A DNA stretch of 64,000 nucleotides from Falsochrobactrum shanghaiense (GCF_003149535.1 NZ_QGDB01000003.1:580809-644808), one strand, 5' to 3'; shown: positions 9,545-19,067, numbered from the stretch's first letter. Program-made: numbers and translations. Notes: generated from the sequence alone by a model not told the origin.

Positions 9545-9576
9545 TAAAAAAGCCGGGCAAATTGCCCGGCTTCTTT
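9545..9576 (-). terminator. Intrinsic terminator of omp25
   Basis: GCCGGGCAA (9552-9560) pairs with TTGCCCGGC (9562-9570). Read on the minus strand the hairpin is followed by a run of T residues, 24 bases downstream of the omp25 stop. Confidence 0.85.
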
Positions 9577-9593
9577 CGTTCGACTGATAGCAA

Positions 9594-10235
9594 TCAGAAC
9601 TTGTAGCCAACGCCTACACGAATGTCGTGGGTGTCGAGCTTGTTACGCACCGACTCGGTGCCCAAATCATAGGTCTTGTTGCCGAACTGGGTGTAGCGGT
9701 ATTCAACGCGGCCCAGAATGTTTTCGGTCAACTTGGCTTCAAGACCGGCACCAGCAGTCCAGCCGACGCGGAACTTGCTTTCGTCTTCAATGCCGTTGTC
9801 AAGCTTGACCTGTGCGCCAGCAACACCAGCGGTGACGTATGGCATGACGGGGTTCAGGTCGTAGCCCAGACGGCCACGCAGCGAGCCTTCAAAGCCCTGC
9901 TTGGCTTCCAGACCATTCTTGGACTTCTTGGCCCAGGAATAACCGGCGTCACCTTCAACACCATATACGAACTGATCCTGCTGGAAGTTCCAGCCGGCAT
10001 AGGCGCCAGCCTTCAGATCGTCCGGCTTGATGGTGCCGTCGGTGTTGGTCTTGACCTTGTTCCAGCCATAGCCGAGATAAAGACCGGTATAACCGCCAGC
10101 CCAGCTCGACTGCGGAGCAATTTCAACCGGCGCAGGAACAGGTGGCTGTTCCATGATGGCGTCAGCAGCAAAAGCGGTTGCAGAGAACGGCAGCAGCGCA
10201 GCCGAAGCGATTACAAGTGATTTAAGAGTGCGCAT
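9594..10235 (-). CDS. omp25: Outer membrane protein Omp25
   Basis: 213 residues, the exact length of Brucella Omp25. A signal peptide (about 1-23, ending AFAADA) precedes an eight-stranded beta-barrel of the OmpA-like/Omp25-Omp31 family, with [15 protein letters not shown], a [11 protein letters not shown] segment, [10 protein letters not shown], and a C-terminal GVGYKF ending in the aromatic residue used for barrel assembly. The ATG is preceded by AAGGAGAATGCC. From memory it differs from B. melitensis Omp25 at roughly one in seven positions, mostly in loops. Omp25 is a major surface antigen linked to envelope stability and host interaction in Brucella. It is monocistronic, with a terminator at 9545-9576. 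Confidence 0.95.
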   Translation of the reverse strand: MRTLKSLVIASAALLPFSATAFAADAIMEQPPVPAPVEIAPQSSWAGGYTGLYLGYGWNKVKTNTDGTIKPDDLKAGAYAGWNFQQDQFVYGVEGDAGYSWAKKSKNGLEAKQGFEGSLRGRLGYDLNPVMPYVTAGVAGAQVKLDNGIEDESKFRVGWTAGAGLEAKLTENILGRVEYRYTQFGNKTYDLGTESVRNKLDTHDIRVGVGYKF

Positions 10236-10582
10236 GGCATTCTCCTTATTAATTACTGTGGCGCGGTCCCTTATCGGGCAGGCGATTTCGGGAGTGAACC
10301 GCCTATGCCGCGCTAACCGGACAGATATATCGTGGGTAAATGCGGCATGATCTGACCGCTTCTGTGAAGAGAAGCTGACGAGAAGGTGGCAAAAATACGA
10401 TGTTGCATTCTCGCAACGCTCTGCATGCTCACCTATATGAAAGCATATCGACGCCATGAGGCTGGGCCCTGATCGGCAATCTGCATCAAAACCCTTGATT
10501 TAATTGGGTTTTTATCAACTAAAACAAAATAGCGCGCTATTTTCCCTGTATTTTATCTGGCAAAATGGCATGAATTGAAGCG
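10236..10582. other. Divergent regulatory region of omp25 and the SDR gene
   Basis: 347 bases without a credible ORF. The left part should carry the omp25 promoter on the minus strand; the region is AT-rich near 10500-10560. The only clear structure is the hairpin at 10488-10513. I could not assign promoter boxes with confidence. Confidence 0.5.
10488..10513. terminator. Orphan terminator-like hairpin upstream of the SDR gene
   Basis: AAAACCC (10488-10494) and GGGTTTT (10506-10512) flank an 11-base loop; runs of A before and T after make it look like a bidirectional intrinsic terminator. No annotated gene ends here, so it could terminate a small RNA or act in the leader of the downstream gene. 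Confidence 0.45.
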
Positions 10583-11395
10583 ATGAATCACGATAAGAAA
10601 GTATTTACCGTGTTGGATAATCCCGATGCCCATCCGCTTGTAGATTGCCCCGTATTGGTCACCGGCGGAGCACGGCGCATTGGAAAAGCCATCGTCGAAG
10701 ATCTGGCGGCGCAGGGCTTTCCCGTGGCTATCCATTGCAATCATTCGCTCGATGAAGGCCATATGCTGGCCGCTGCGATCAACGGACGCGGCGGCAAGGC
10801 CAGCCTCGTGCAGGCCGATCTGACAAACGAGGGCGAAGTACGCGGCCTTCTGCATAAAGCCGCCAGCGAGATCGGCCCCATTCGATTGCTGGTCAACAAT
10901 GCCTCGCTGTTTGAAGACGACAATATCGGCGCTCTCGACATGCAGCTTTGGGACCGTCATTTCGCCCTTCATCTCAAGACCCCCGTCGTTCTTGCGGAAG
11001 AAATGGCGAAGACATTGCCCGGGGCAGCAAGCGCTCTTATCGTCAATATTATCGATCAGCGCGTATGGAAGCTGAACCCGAATTTCTTCTCCTATACGCT
11101 TTCCAAAGCAGCCTTGTGGAATGCCACCAAGACGCTTGCGCAAGCCCTTGCGCCGCGTATTCGCGTCAATGCCATAGCACCCGGCCCCACTTTGCCGAGC
11201 GAACGGCAGAAGATGGCGGATTTCGAGCTGCAGGTAAGCCACCTGCCCTTGCAGCGCGCCCCCGATCTGTCGGAATTTGGTCGTACTGTTCGTTATTTCT
11301 GGGAAAACCGCTCCGTCACCGGGCAGATGATCGCGCTGGACGGCGGACAGCATCTGGCGTGGGAAACGCCGGATATAGCAGGAATTACAGAATGA
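10583..11395 (+). CDS. SDR family oxidoreductase, pteridine reductase-like (FolM-like)
   Basis: 270 residues. [12 protein letters not shown] (residues 26-37) is the cofactor-binding motif of short-chain dehydrogenases; the arginine after GGA favours NADPH. NNASLF corresponds to NNAS and [11 protein letters not shown] contains the YxxxK catalytic pair. The arrangement GGARRIG with LVNNAS and NAIAPGP is shared with pteridine reductases and FolM (dihydromonapterin reductase), so a role in pterin or folate reduction is likely but not proven. The stop codon overlaps the uvrC start (ATGA), an odd pairing of functions but a sign of shared translation. Confidence 0.82.
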   Translation: MNHDKKVFTVLDNPDAHPLVDCPVLVTGGARRIGKAIVEDLAAQGFPVAIHCNHSLDEGHMLAAAINGRGGKASLVQADLTNEGEVRGLLHKAASEIGPIRLLVNNASLFEDDNIGALDMQLWDRHFALHLKTPVVLAEEMAKTLPGAASALIVNIIDQRVWKLNPNFFSYTLSKAALWNATKTLAQALAPRIRVNAIAPGPTLPSERQKMADFELQVSHLPLQRAPDLSEFGRTVRYFWENRSVTGQMIALDGGQHLAWETPDIAGITE

Positions 11396-13500
11396 CCGGC
11401 CGCAGTAAAATCAATGATGATCCCGCTCCATCCATCGATCCCGGCGATGAGATGGCGGTCGCGGGGATCATCGCGGGGGATGACGAACCAGACGAGGACA
11501 ATGACGCGCTCGAAGAGATCGCGCCAGCCGCTCCTTCCGCTGTTGAACTCATTCAATGGGATTCATCCGACGGTCTTCCCGATACCAAGGGATTGAGCGG
11601 TCCCGACATCATCAATGCTTTCGTCAGGCATCTGCCAAACAGCCCCGGCGTCTATCGCATGTTCAACAGCGATGGCGATGTTCTGTATGTCGGCAAGGCA
11701 CGGAGCCTCAAGAAGCGGGTTTCCAATTATGCGCGCGGCGTTGGTCATTCCAACCGCATTACGCGCATGATCCATGAAACCGTAACCATGGAATTCGTGG
11801 TCACGCGCACCGAGACCGAAGCGCTGCTGCTGGAGGCCAATCTTATCAAACGGTTGCGGCCCCGCTTCAATGTGCTGCTGCGCGACGACAAATCATTTCC
11901 ATATATTCTGCTGAGCGGTGCTCACCGCGCACCCGGCATTTTCAAGCATCGCGGCGCGCGCAGCCGTGCGGGCGAATATTTCGGGCCTTTTGCCTCCGGC
12001 GGAGCCGTCACGCGCACGATCAATGCCCTGCAACGTGCATTTTTGCTGCGCACATGCACCGATTCGGTGTTTGAAAGCCGGACGCGCCCCTGCCTGCTCT
12101 ATCAGATCAAACGCTGCTCCGGCCCCTGCACCCATGAGATCAGCGACGAGGATTATGCGGAACTGGTGAGCGAGGCGAAAGCCTTTCTTTCCGGCAAAAG
12201 CCAGAAGGTGAAGGATCATCTTGCCGCGGCCATGCAGGCGGCATCGGACGAACTCGATTTCGAGCATGCCGCCATTTATCGCGACAGGCTCTCGGCGCTG
12301 TCGCATGTGCAATCGCATCAGGGAATCAATCCGCAAACACTTGAAGAAGCGGATGTTTTTGCCATTTACCAGGATGGCGGCATGACCTGTATTCAGGTCT
12401 TTTTCTTCCGCACCGGCCAGAACTGGGGCAATCGCGCCTACTTCCCCAGAGCCGATAGCTCGCTTGGCGGGGCCGAAGTGCTGGGCGCCTTCCTGTCGCA
12501 ATTTTATGACGGCAAGCCCATTCCGCGCCTCGTCCTTCTTTCCGAGACGGTCGACGACCAGTCGCTGATCGCAGAGGCTCTTTCCTCACGCGCCGAGCGA
12601 CGGGTGCAGGTCAATGTGCCGCAACGCGGGGAGAAAAAGGAGCTGGTCGATCATGCCCTCACCAATGCGCGCGAAGCGCTGGGACGCAGGCTGGCCGAAA
12701 CATCCTCGCAGGCACGGTTGCTCAAGGGTTTTTCCGAAACATTCGAACTGCCCCACATTCCGCGCCGCATCGAAGTCTATGACAATTCGCATATCATGGG
12801 CACCAATGCGGTCGGCGGCATGATCGTCGCCGGAGCAGAGGGGTTCATCAAGAACCAATATCGTAAATTCAATATCCGCTCGACGGACATCACGCCGGGC
12901 GACGATTTCGGCATGATGCGTGAGGTGATCGCACGCCGCTTTTCACGTCTCGTCAAAGAGCACGGCCGGGAGCACGGCGGGGAGCATGATGAGGGCGGCA
13001 ACATGCCCAAGCCGCCAAATGGCGACGAAGCAGACGATCATTTCCCCGCATGGCCCGATGTCATTCTCATCGATGGCGGACAGGGGCAGGTTGGCGCGGT
13101 GCGCCAGATTCTCGCTGAGATGGGAATCGGCCAGCTGGTTACCGCCATCGGCATCGCCAAGGGTGTCGATCGCGAGGCCGGACGAGAGCGGTTTTTTGTC
13201 GAGGGCAAGCAGCCCTTCACCTTGCCGCCGCGCGATCCGGTTCTGTATTTCGTCCAGCGCCTGCGCGACGAAGCCCACCGCTTTGCCATCGGCACGCATC
13301 GGGCACGTCGCAAGAAGGAGATGGTCGCCAATCCTCTCGATGAAATTGCAGGAATCGGACCGATGCGCAAACGTGCCCTGCTGCATCATTTCGGCACCGC
13401 GAAAGCCGTTTCACGCGCGGCGGTGGAAGATCTCATGCAGATTGAAGGCATATCGGAAGCCATGGCGCGCACCATTCACAGCCATTTTCACGACCGGTAA
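11392..13500 (+). CDS. uvrC: Excinuclease ABC subunit C
   Basis: 702 residues, about 90 longer than E. coli UvrC. It makes both incisions in nucleotide excision repair. The acidic first 70 residues are an extension common in alphaproteobacteria. The GIY-YIG nuclease follows ([22 protein letters not shown]), then a UVR domain that contacts UvrB ([16 protein letters not shown]), the RNase H-like second nuclease ([19 protein letters not shown]) and two C-terminal helix-hairpin-helix motifs ([17 protein letters not shown] and IEGISEAMA). A hydrophilic His/Gly/Asp-rich insertion sits inside the RNase H-like domain (about residues 522-548). The start overlaps the preceding SDR stop. Confidence 0.97.
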   Translation: MTGRSKINDDPAPSIDPGDEMAVAGIIAGDDEPDEDNDALEEIAPAAPSAVELIQWDSSDGLPDTKGLSGPDIINAFVRHLPNSPGVYRMFNSDGDVLYVGKARSLKKRVSNYARGVGHSNRITRMIHETVTMEFVVTRTETEALLLEANLIKRLRPRFNVLLRDDKSFPYILLSGAHRAPGIFKHRGARSRAGEYFGPFASGGAVTRTINALQRAFLLRTCTDSVFESRTRPCLLYQIKRCSGPCTHEISDEDYAELVSEAKAFLSGKSQKVKDHLAAAMQAASDELDFEHAAIYRDRLSALSHVQSHQGINPQTLEEADVFAIYQDGGMTCIQVFFFRTGQNWGNRAYFPRADSSLGGAEVLGAFLSQFYDGKPIPRLVLLSETVDDQSLIAEALSSRAERRVQVNVPQRGEKKELVDHALTNAREALGRRLAETSSQARLLKGFSETFELPHIPRRIEVYDNSHIMGTNAVGGMIVAGAEGFIKNQYRKFNIRSTDITPGDDFGMMREVIARRFSRLVKEHGREHGGEHDEGGNMPKPPNGDEADDHFPAWPDVILIDGGQGQVGAVRQILAEMGIGQLVTAIGIAKGVDREAGRERFFVEGKQPFTLPPRDPVLYFVQRLRDEAHRFAIGTHRARRKKEMVANPLDEIAGIGPMRKRALLHHFGTAKAVSRAAVEDLMQIEGISEAMARTIHSHFHDR

Positions 13501-13632
13501 CGGAAAATTGTCTTCGCACACCCGCAAATACTCCACAGGCGGCATTACGCCCCGCCAGAACAAGGGCGAAGGTGTTGATTTTCTCTGCCATCCCTGATGA
13601 TGATGGATGCTAATAAACGATGCGGCGGTACA

Positions 13633-14217
13633 ATGAAGAAAAACCATACTCTCTCTTTGCCCAACATGCTGACTTACGGTCGCATAATTGCCGTGCCGAT
13701 AGTCGTTCTATGCTTCTTCATAGAAGGCCGTCTGCAATCGAGCGATTTCGCCCGCTGGACCGCCTTGGGGATTTTTGTCGTCGCCAGCATCACCGATTTT
13801 CTCGATGGCTATCTGGCGCGTATCTGGAAACAGACCTCGAACATCGGCCGCATGCTTGATCCGATCGCCGACAAGCTGCTGGTTTCCGCCTGCCTTCTGC
13901 TGCTGGCCGCCGACGGGACCATAGCCGGTTGGACGCTATGGGCGGCGATCATCATTCTCTGCCGTGAAATTCTTATCGCGGGCCTGCGTGAATATCTCGC
14001 AGAACTGAAAGTCAGCGTTCCCGTTTCGCGGCTTGCGAAATGGAAAACCACCGCGCAGATGGTGGCCCTTGCTTTCCTGCTGGCTGGCCCTGCCGGAGAC
14101 AAGGTGCTGCCCTATACGACCGAAATGGGCATCCTTCTGCTTTGGGTTTCCGCGCTTCTCACCCTATATACAGGATGGGATTATTTCCGCGCAGGACTCA
14201 AACATGTCATGGATTGA
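13633..14217 (+). CDS. pgsA: CDP-diacylglycerol--glycerol-3-phosphate 3-phosphatidyltransferase
   Basis: About 194 residues. This inner-membrane enzyme makes phosphatidylglycerophosphate, the committed step to phosphatidylglycerol. The CDP-alcohol phosphotransferase motif DG-x2-AR-x8-G-x3-D-x3-D is complete (DGYLAR, then GRMLDPIADK). The hydrophobic segments give about five or six membrane helices. MKKNHTLSLPNMLTYGR at 13633 is the preferred start; an in-frame ATG cluster from 13597 would add twelve residues and neither site has a strong ribosome-binding site. It precedes moaD by 17 bases and is probably cotranscribed with moaD-moaE. Confidence 0.93.
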   Translation: MKKNHTLSLPNMLTYGRIIAVPIVVLCFFIEGRLQSSDFARWTALGIFVVASITDFLDGYLARIWKQTSNIGRMLDPIADKLLVSACLLLLAADGTIAGWTLWAAIIILCREILIAGLREYLAELKVSVPVSRLAKWKTTAQMVALAFLLAGPAGDKVLPYTTEMGILLLWVSALLTLYTGWDYFRAGLKHVMD

Positions 14218-14234
14218 TTCGAGGGCAGTTGCTG

Positions 14235-14492
14235 GTGAGCATAAAACTCGTCTATTTCGCCTGGGTGCGGGAGAAAATCGGTAAAGATGAGGAAGTAATC
14301 GAGCTTCCCTCCCCCCGGATGAGCGTCGGCGAACTGATTACCCATCTCAAGTCTCGCAGCGGCGAATATGCAGCCGCTTTCGAACATGAGAATATCATTC
14401 GCGCTGCGATCAACCACGAGCATGCCGATCACGATGCATTGGTGGAAGACGGCAGCGAAGTGGCGCTTTTTCCACCGATGACCGGAGGCTGA
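14235..14492 (+). CDS. moaD: Molybdopterin synthase small subunit MoaD
   Basis: 85 residues starting at GTG 14235 (an alternative TTG lies at 14229). It has the ubiquitin-like MoaD pattern: SIKLVYFAWVREKIG at the N-terminus and the C-terminal MTGG, whose terminal glycine is thiocarboxylated to donate sulfur to precursor Z. It is followed after one base by moaE, whose ribosome-binding site GGAGG lies within its last codons, so the two subunits are made together. Confidence 0.92.
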   Translation: MSIKLVYFAWVREKIGKDEEVIELPSPRMSVGELITHLKSRSGEYAAAFEHENIIRAAINHEHADHDALVEDGSEVALFPPMTGG

Positions 14493-14493
14493 G

Positions 14494-14973
14494 ATGGACG
14501 GGCAAGAAAACTGCCCTCTTTTCGTCAGCGTTCGCGCTGCGGATTTTGATATTGCGGAAGAAATCCGCAAGCTTGGCGATGGTCGCAGGAATATCGGCGC
14601 AATCGTCAGCTTTACCGGCCTGTGCCGTGACGAAAACGGCAGGCTGGCAGCACTCGAACTCCAGCACTATCCGGGAATGGCGGAAGCCGAAATTACCCGC
14701 ATTGCCCGCGATGCAATCGGGCGCTGGCCTTTGTCGGGTGTTTCCATCATTCATCGCTATGGCCTTATCAGGCCCGGTGAGAATATCGTGCTTGTCGTCA
14801 CCGCTTCCGCGCATCGCAATGGCGCATTTGAAGCCGCGTCATTTCTCATGGATTACATGAAAACGAATGCGCCCTTCTGGAAGCGCGAGCATCTGGTGGA
14901 TGAAACTCCCGGCGAATGGATTGCGGCAAAAGAAGAAGACGAACAAAATCGGGAACGCTGGCAAAAAGCATGA
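14494..14973 (+). CDS. moaE: Molybdopterin synthase catalytic subunit MoaE
   Basis: 159 residues. MoaE forms a heterotetramer with MoaD and inserts the dithiolene sulfurs. Family features: GAIVSFTGLCRDE, LELQHYPGMAEAEI, IIHRYGLIRPGENIVLV, ASAHRNGAFEA and the active-site lysine region MKTNAPFWKRE. Cofactor from this pathway would serve the molybdopterin oxidoreductase at 5073-7196. Confidence 0.95.
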   Translation: MDGQENCPLFVSVRAADFDIAEEIRKLGDGRRNIGAIVSFTGLCRDENGRLAALELQHYPGMAEAEITRIARDAIGRWPLSGVSIIHRYGLIRPGENIVLVVTASAHRNGAFEAASFLMDYMKTNAPFWKREHLVDETPGEWIAAKEEDEQNRERWQKA

Positions 14974-15008
14974 ATGCCGCATTTCTTTCCATGAGGCTGT
15001 GCTGATTT

Positions 15009-15024
15009 TTAACTGTGAATTAAC
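15009..15024. promoter_or_regulatory. CtrA-like box TTAA-N7-TTAAC
   Basis: TTAA at 15009-15012, seven bases, then TTAAC at 15020-15024: the spacing and sequence of the full CtrA consensus of alphaproteobacteria. A third TTAA half follows at 15028. It lies 127 bases before the YbaY-META gene. Binding is inferred from sequence alone. Confidence 0.5.
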
Positions 15025-15150
15025 CATTTAACCCCCTAAAATAAGGGAGAATTTCAGGTGCCATCCGTTGCACTGCCACAATTTTCACAAGAAACTTGGA
15101 TTATTGTCGGTTAATAAAATGCAAGGGAACGGAAGTTTCGGAATCTGGCA

Positions 15151-15954
15151 ATGTCAAAAGGACTAACGAAAACCTTTTCAATCGCGGCGGCGATCGCTCT
15201 CGGCATTGGCGTGCTGGGCGGCACGGCGCTTTTCGTCACGACATCGATGCCGACAGCCAGCATTGCGGCGGAGAAGACCATCAGCGGCAAGGTCATGTAT
15301 CTTGAGCGTATTGCCCTGCCGCCTGAAGCTCATCTCGTGGTTCAGCTCAATGACGTGTCCCTTGCCGACGCACCGGCAGAAATGATTGCCGAAACCCATC
15401 TGGCTTCTGTTCAGGGTTCCCCGATCCCCTTTGCCATCAATTTTGACACCAGCCAGATAGAGCCGGGTCATACCTATGCGCTTCAGGCGCGTATTTCTGC
15501 CGGGGATACGCTCTGGTTTGTCAGTGACGAGCGATACACCATCGACCCCGGGAAGCCGACGCTTCCGGTTGACATCAAAGTGGTGATGGTGCGCAAGAGC
15601 GCAGAAAATGTCGCTGCCGTCAGCATTGAAGGCAAGGACTGGCTGGCCGAGGATATTCTGGGGGGCGGCGTCATAGACGATGCGGAAACCACGTTGACAG
15701 TCACCGCCGATGGCGCGGCCAGTGGATCGGGCGGCTGCAACCGCTATTTCAGCAAGACCGCCATATCGGGCAGGAATATTTCTTTTGCCGAAATCGGTTC
15801 GACCTATATGCAATGCCCGCCTGCCCTCATGAACCAGGAGCGCAGGTTCCTCGATGCTCTCAGCAAGACCCGTTCCTATAAAATGGAAACCGGCAAGCTC
15901 GTGCTTGTGGATGAGAATGGTGAAGAACTCGCCACCCTCGCCCAAAGCCTTTGA
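15151..15954 (+). CDS. Secreted YbaY/YscW-type domain fused to a META domain
   Basis: 267 residues with an N-terminal hydrophobic segment (about 7-32, then SIAAEK) that is a signal peptide or anchor; no lipobox cysteine is seen. Residues about 43-150 have the pattern of the YbaY/YscW 'lipoprotein chaperone' domain (GKVMYLERIALPPEAHLVVQLNDVS, DTSQIEPGHTYALQARI). Residues about 155-265 resemble a META/HslJ domain (GGCNRYF, IGSTYMQCP). Such fusions occur as periplasmic proteins linked to stress; the function is not established. An upstream CtrA-like box and a shared terminator with ndk frame it as a single-gene unit. Confidence 0.75.
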   Translation: MSKGLTKTFSIAAAIALGIGVLGGTALFVTTSMPTASIAAEKTISGKVMYLERIALPPEAHLVVQLNDVSLADAPAEMIAETHLASVQGSPIPFAINFDTSQIEPGHTYALQARISAGDTLWFVSDERYTIDPGKPTLPVDIKVVMVRKSAENVAAVSIEGKDWLAEDILGGGVIDDAETTLTVTADGAASGSGGCNRYFSKTAISGRNISFAEIGSTYMQCPPALMNQERRFLDALSKTRSYKMETGKLVLVDENGEELATLAQSL

Positions 15955-15974
15955 TTCAAAACATAAATTGACAC

Positions 15975-16005
15975 AAAAAAGCCCGGATCAATCCGGGCTT
16001 TTTTA
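15975..16005. terminator. Bidirectional terminator between the META gene and ndk
   Basis: GCCCGGAT (15981-15988) and ATCCGGGC (15991-15998) with a two-base centre, A-run before and T-run after, between two convergent genes. Confidence 0.9.
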
Positions 16006-16019
16006 TCAATATCGTATGA

Positions 16020-16442
16020 TCAGCCGACGATTTCGGTTCCCGAGAACCAGTAGGCGATTTCTTCGGCAGCGGTTTCCGGAGCATCGGAGCCGTGGACCGA
16101 GTTTTCACCGATCGACAGGGCGAATTCCTTGCGGATGGTGCCTTCAGCAGCATCGGCGGGATTGGTTGCGCCCATGACTTCACGGTTCTTGGCAATCGCA
16201 TTTTCGCCTTCGAGAACCTGAACAATGGTCGGGCCGGAAGACATGAATTCGGTCAGTTCGCCAAAGAAAGGGCGTTCCTTGTGAACAGCGTAGAAGCCTT
16301 CAGCTTCACGCAGGCTCATCCAGACGCGCTTGGAAGCGACGACGCGCAAGCCAGCCTCTTCGAGCTTGGCGGTGATTGCGCCGGTCAGATTGCGGCGGGT
16401 CGCGTCGGGCTTGATCATGGAGAAGGTACGTTCGATTGCCAT
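16020..16442 (-). CDS. ndk: Nucleoside-diphosphate kinase
   Basis: 140 residues. It transfers the gamma phosphate of ATP to nucleoside diphosphates through a phosphohistidine. [14 protein letters not shown] opens the protein, [17 protein letters not shown] is the conserved substrate loop, and [12 protein letters not shown] contains the active-site histidine. The start is preceded by a GGAGG-like sequence (complement of 16463-16470). It is monocistronic, divergent from the ABC-F gene, and ends at the bidirectional terminator. Confidence 0.98.
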   Translation of the reverse strand: MAIERTFSMIKPDATRRNLTGAITAKLEEAGLRVVASKRVWMSLREAEGFYAVHKERPFFGELTEFMSSGPTIVQVLEGENAIAKNREVMGATNPADAAEGTIRKEFALSIGENSVHGSDAPETAAEEIAYWFSGTEIVG

Positions 16443-16618
16443 TATGATACCTTTGATGGGAAAAGGAGGAAATGAGGCTCTATACCGTCGATAGGCCCGG
16501 TTGCCAAGTGCTTCGGCACGGCACTCTTGCAGGAAGTACCCGTCTTTATGAAAATTGCGCGTCGTGACTCGCGCCCTCCCTTGCGAAATTATCGAAAGCC
16601 ATGCGATAGAGCCTCACC

Positions 16619-18502
16619 ATGCTTATTCTTGATGACATATCCGTTCGCATAGCCGGGCGCCTCCTTATCGACCACGCCAGCGTGACGCTGCCAGCGGGGT
16701 CCAAGACCGGCTTCGTCGGGCGAAACGGCACGGGCAAATCCACCCTGTTCCGCGTGATCACCAGCGATCTTGCGCCCGAAACGGGCAGCATTTCGCTGCC
16801 TAAAAACACCCGCATCGGTCAGGTGGCGCAGGAAGCGCCGGGCACGGAAGAAGCACTCATTGAAATCGTGATGAAGGCTGACAAGGAGCGCACGGCGCTG
16901 CTCGAAGAAGCCGAGACTGCGACCGACCCGCACCGGATCGCGGAAATTCATACGCGCCTTGCCGATATTGACGCTCATTCGGCGGAGGCGCGCGCAGGCG
17001 CGATCCTTTCGGGTCTCGGTTTCAATGCACAGGCGCAGCGGCAGCCGGCTTCGGCCTTTTCCGGCGGCTGGCGTATGCGCGTTGCGCTGGCGGCAGTGCT
17101 GTTTGCCCAGCCCGACCTGTTGTTACTTGACGAACCGACAAACTATCTCGACCTTGAAGGCGTGTTATGGCTCGTCGATTATGTGAAGCGCTATCCGCAT
17201 ACGGTCATCATCATCAGCCATGATCGCGATCTGCTTAATTCGGCCACCTCGTCGATCATGCATCTCGATCAGAAGAAGATCAGCTTCTGGCGCGGCAATT
17301 ACGATCAGTTCGAGCGGCAAAGGCATGAAATGCTCGAACTCCAGCAAAAGGCCCATGCCAAGCAGGAAGCCCATCGCAAGCATATGGAATCCTTTGTCGA
17401 GCGCTTCCGGGCCAAGGCGACCAAGGCCCGGCAGGCGCAATCACGCCTGAAGGCATTGCAAAAGCTCAAGCCCATCGATCTTTACGTCGAAAGCAATGTG
17501 CAGCCATTCCGCTTTCCCGATGCCGAAAAGAAGACCGCATCGCCGATTATCGCGCTCGATAATGCAGATGTCGGCTATGTGCCGGACAAGCCGGTCTTGC
17601 GCGATCTCACCTTGCGTATCGACAATGATGACCGCATCGCGCTGCTTGGCTCCAACGGCAACGGCAAGTCGACACTGGCCAAGCTGATCGCCGGGCGCTT
17701 GTCCCCGGAAAAAGGCAAGCTGACGCTTTCGCCCAATCTCAAAGTTGCCTTTTTCGCCCAGCATCAGCTTGACGATCTGATACCGGAAGACAACGCCATC
17801 GAGCATGTGCGCAAACTGATGCCCACCGAGCCGGAGGCGAAAGTGCGCGCGCGTGTTGCCCAAATGGGGCTTTCGACCGAAAAAATGCTGACACCGGCCA
17901 GGGATTTATCGGGCGGCGAAAAGGCACGGCTTCTCATGGGGCTGGCTACCTTCCATGGTCCCAACCTGCTGATCCTTGACGAGCCGACCAACCATCTCGA
18001 CATAGACAGCCGCGAAGAACTGGTTCACGCGCTCAATGATTTCAATGGCGCGGTGATCCTGATTGCCCATGACCGGCATCTGATCGAAGCGACCATGGAG
18101 CGCCTCTGGCTGGTGCGCGAAGGCGGCGTGCAGCCTTTTGACGGCGATCTTGATGAATATCGCCAGATCGTGTTGTCCGACTCCAGAGGAGAGCCTGCGG
18201 GGCAACGCGACGAAGGGCCGAAGCTTACCAAGGCGGAGCAGCGCAAGCAGGCCGCACAAAAGCGCGAAACGCTGGCGCCCTTGCAAAAAAAGATCAAGGA
18301 AACCGAGAGCTTGATCCAGAAATTGCAGAAACAGATTCAGGGCTTCGCCGCACAACTCGAAGACCCTGCGCTCTATGAGAAGGAACCGCAGAAAGCGATC
18401 CGGATCAACAAGGAGATGAGCGACGCCAAAACCAGTCTTGCACAGGCAGAAGATGCATGGCTGGAAATGTCATCCGAATATGAAGAGGCTATGGCCGATT
18501 GA
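16619..18502 (+). CDS. ABC-F family ATPase
   Basis: 627 residues with two ABC domains and no membrane segments. Domain 1: Walker A GRNGTGKST, signature FSGGWRMR, Walker B LLLLDEPTNYLD. Domain 2: Walker A GSNGNGKST, signature LSGGEKARL, Walker B LLILDEPTNHLD. The linker between them (LELQQKAHAKQEAHRKHMESFVERFRAKATKARQAQ) is the positively charged ABC_tran_Xtn region, and a C-terminal lysine-rich coiled coil lies at about 540-620. This makes it a ribosome-associated ABC-F translation factor of the Uup/YheS/EttA group; which subgroup is not resolved. The preceding spacer also contains the divergent ndk promoter. Confidence 0.93.
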   Translation: MLILDDISVRIAGRLLIDHASVTLPAGSKTGFVGRNGTGKSTLFRVITSDLAPETGSISLPKNTRIGQVAQEAPGTEEALIEIVMKADKERTALLEEAETATDPHRIAEIHTRLADIDAHSAEARAGAILSGLGFNAQAQRQPASAFSGGWRMRVALAAVLFAQPDLLLLDEPTNYLDLEGVLWLVDYVKRYPHTVIIISHDRDLLNSATSSIMHLDQKKISFWRGNYDQFERQRHEMLELQQKAHAKQEAHRKHMESFVERFRAKATKARQAQSRLKALQKLKPIDLYVESNVQPFRFPDAEKKTASPIIALDNADVGYVPDKPVLRDLTLRIDNDDRIALLGSNGNGKSTLAKLIAGRLSPEKGKLTLSPNLKVAFFAQHQLDDLIPEDNAIEHVRKLMPTEPEAKVRARVAQMGLSTEKMLTPARDLSGGEKARLLMGLATFHGPNLLILDEPTNHLDIDSREELVHALNDFNGAVILIAHDRHLIEATMERLWLVREGGVQPFDGDLDEYRQIVLSDSRGEPAGQRDEGPKLTKAEQRKQAAQKRETLAPLQKKIKETESLIQKLQKQIQGFAAQLEDPALYEKEPQKAIRINKEMSDAKTSLAQAEDAWLEMSSEYEEAMAD

Positions 18503-18503
18503 A

Positions 18504-19067
18504 TCAGCCGCGAGGCCGACGCAGGCGCGTCCGCATCAAAGCATAGACGCCGAGCACTCCGAGCACGAGGCCAATCGTCGTATAGGTTTCATCAGCTTCC
18601 TGTGCCCCACGGCGCAGGACCAGATCAGCCTTTGAAAGTTGCAGGCCATCCGTATTGCCTTGCACGGCGCGGAAAGCATAAAGCCCCGGCAGGACCGGAT
18701 CGATGTCGCCCGCGCTCTGGCGCAATATGGAACCGTCCTGCGGGCGATCCGAATTGATCGAACTGCTGGTCGAGGCGAAATCCAGCCCTTTGGACAGAAT
18801 CGGAAAACCATCACGGCTGACAGCAATCGTCAGTGCCGAGCGGCGTTCGGCCGGGATGTAACCGGGCAGCGGCGTGGCATCTATAAAAATACGCACCGGC
18901 GCGTCGGTTTCGGAGAGGCGTATTTCCTGCGTTTTAAAACCGCTGCCACGGCTTTCAAGGATGGTCCAGCGACCGATTTCGCTGCCGGTAAAATGGCGCA
19001 TATACCATGGATAGCCCAGCGCGAGGCCGAATCCCGCAATGATCATGGCAACAAAAATTGCGCGCAT
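18504..19067 (-). CDS. Conserved membrane protein of unknown function
   Basis: About 187 residues from the ATG at 19067. Hydrophobic segments at residues 2-22 (IFVAMIIAGFGLALGYPWYM) and about 164-180 (TIGLVLGVLGVYALM) bracket a periplasmic-looking beta-rich domain, followed by a basic tail RTRLRRPRG. I do not recognise the family. The start codon shares one base with the holC stop (TGATG, complement of 19065-19069), so translation is coupled to holC. Its stop is convergent with the ABC-F gene with a gap of one base. Confidence 0.75.
   Translation of the reverse strand: MRAIFVAMIIAGFGLALGYPWYMRHFTGSEIGRWTILESRGSGFKTQEIRLSETDAPVRIFIDATPLPGYIPAERRSALTIAVSRDGFPILSKGLDFASTSSSINSDRPQDGSILRQSAGDIDPVLPGLYAFRAVQGNTDGLQLSKADLVLRRGAQEADETYTTIGLVLGVLGVYALMRTRLRRPRG

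Noticed and set aside
16500..16520. GTGC-TTCG-GCAC mini hairpin in the ndk/ABC-F spacer
   Set aside because: Four-base stem only, with no T-run; not enough to call a terminator or RNA.
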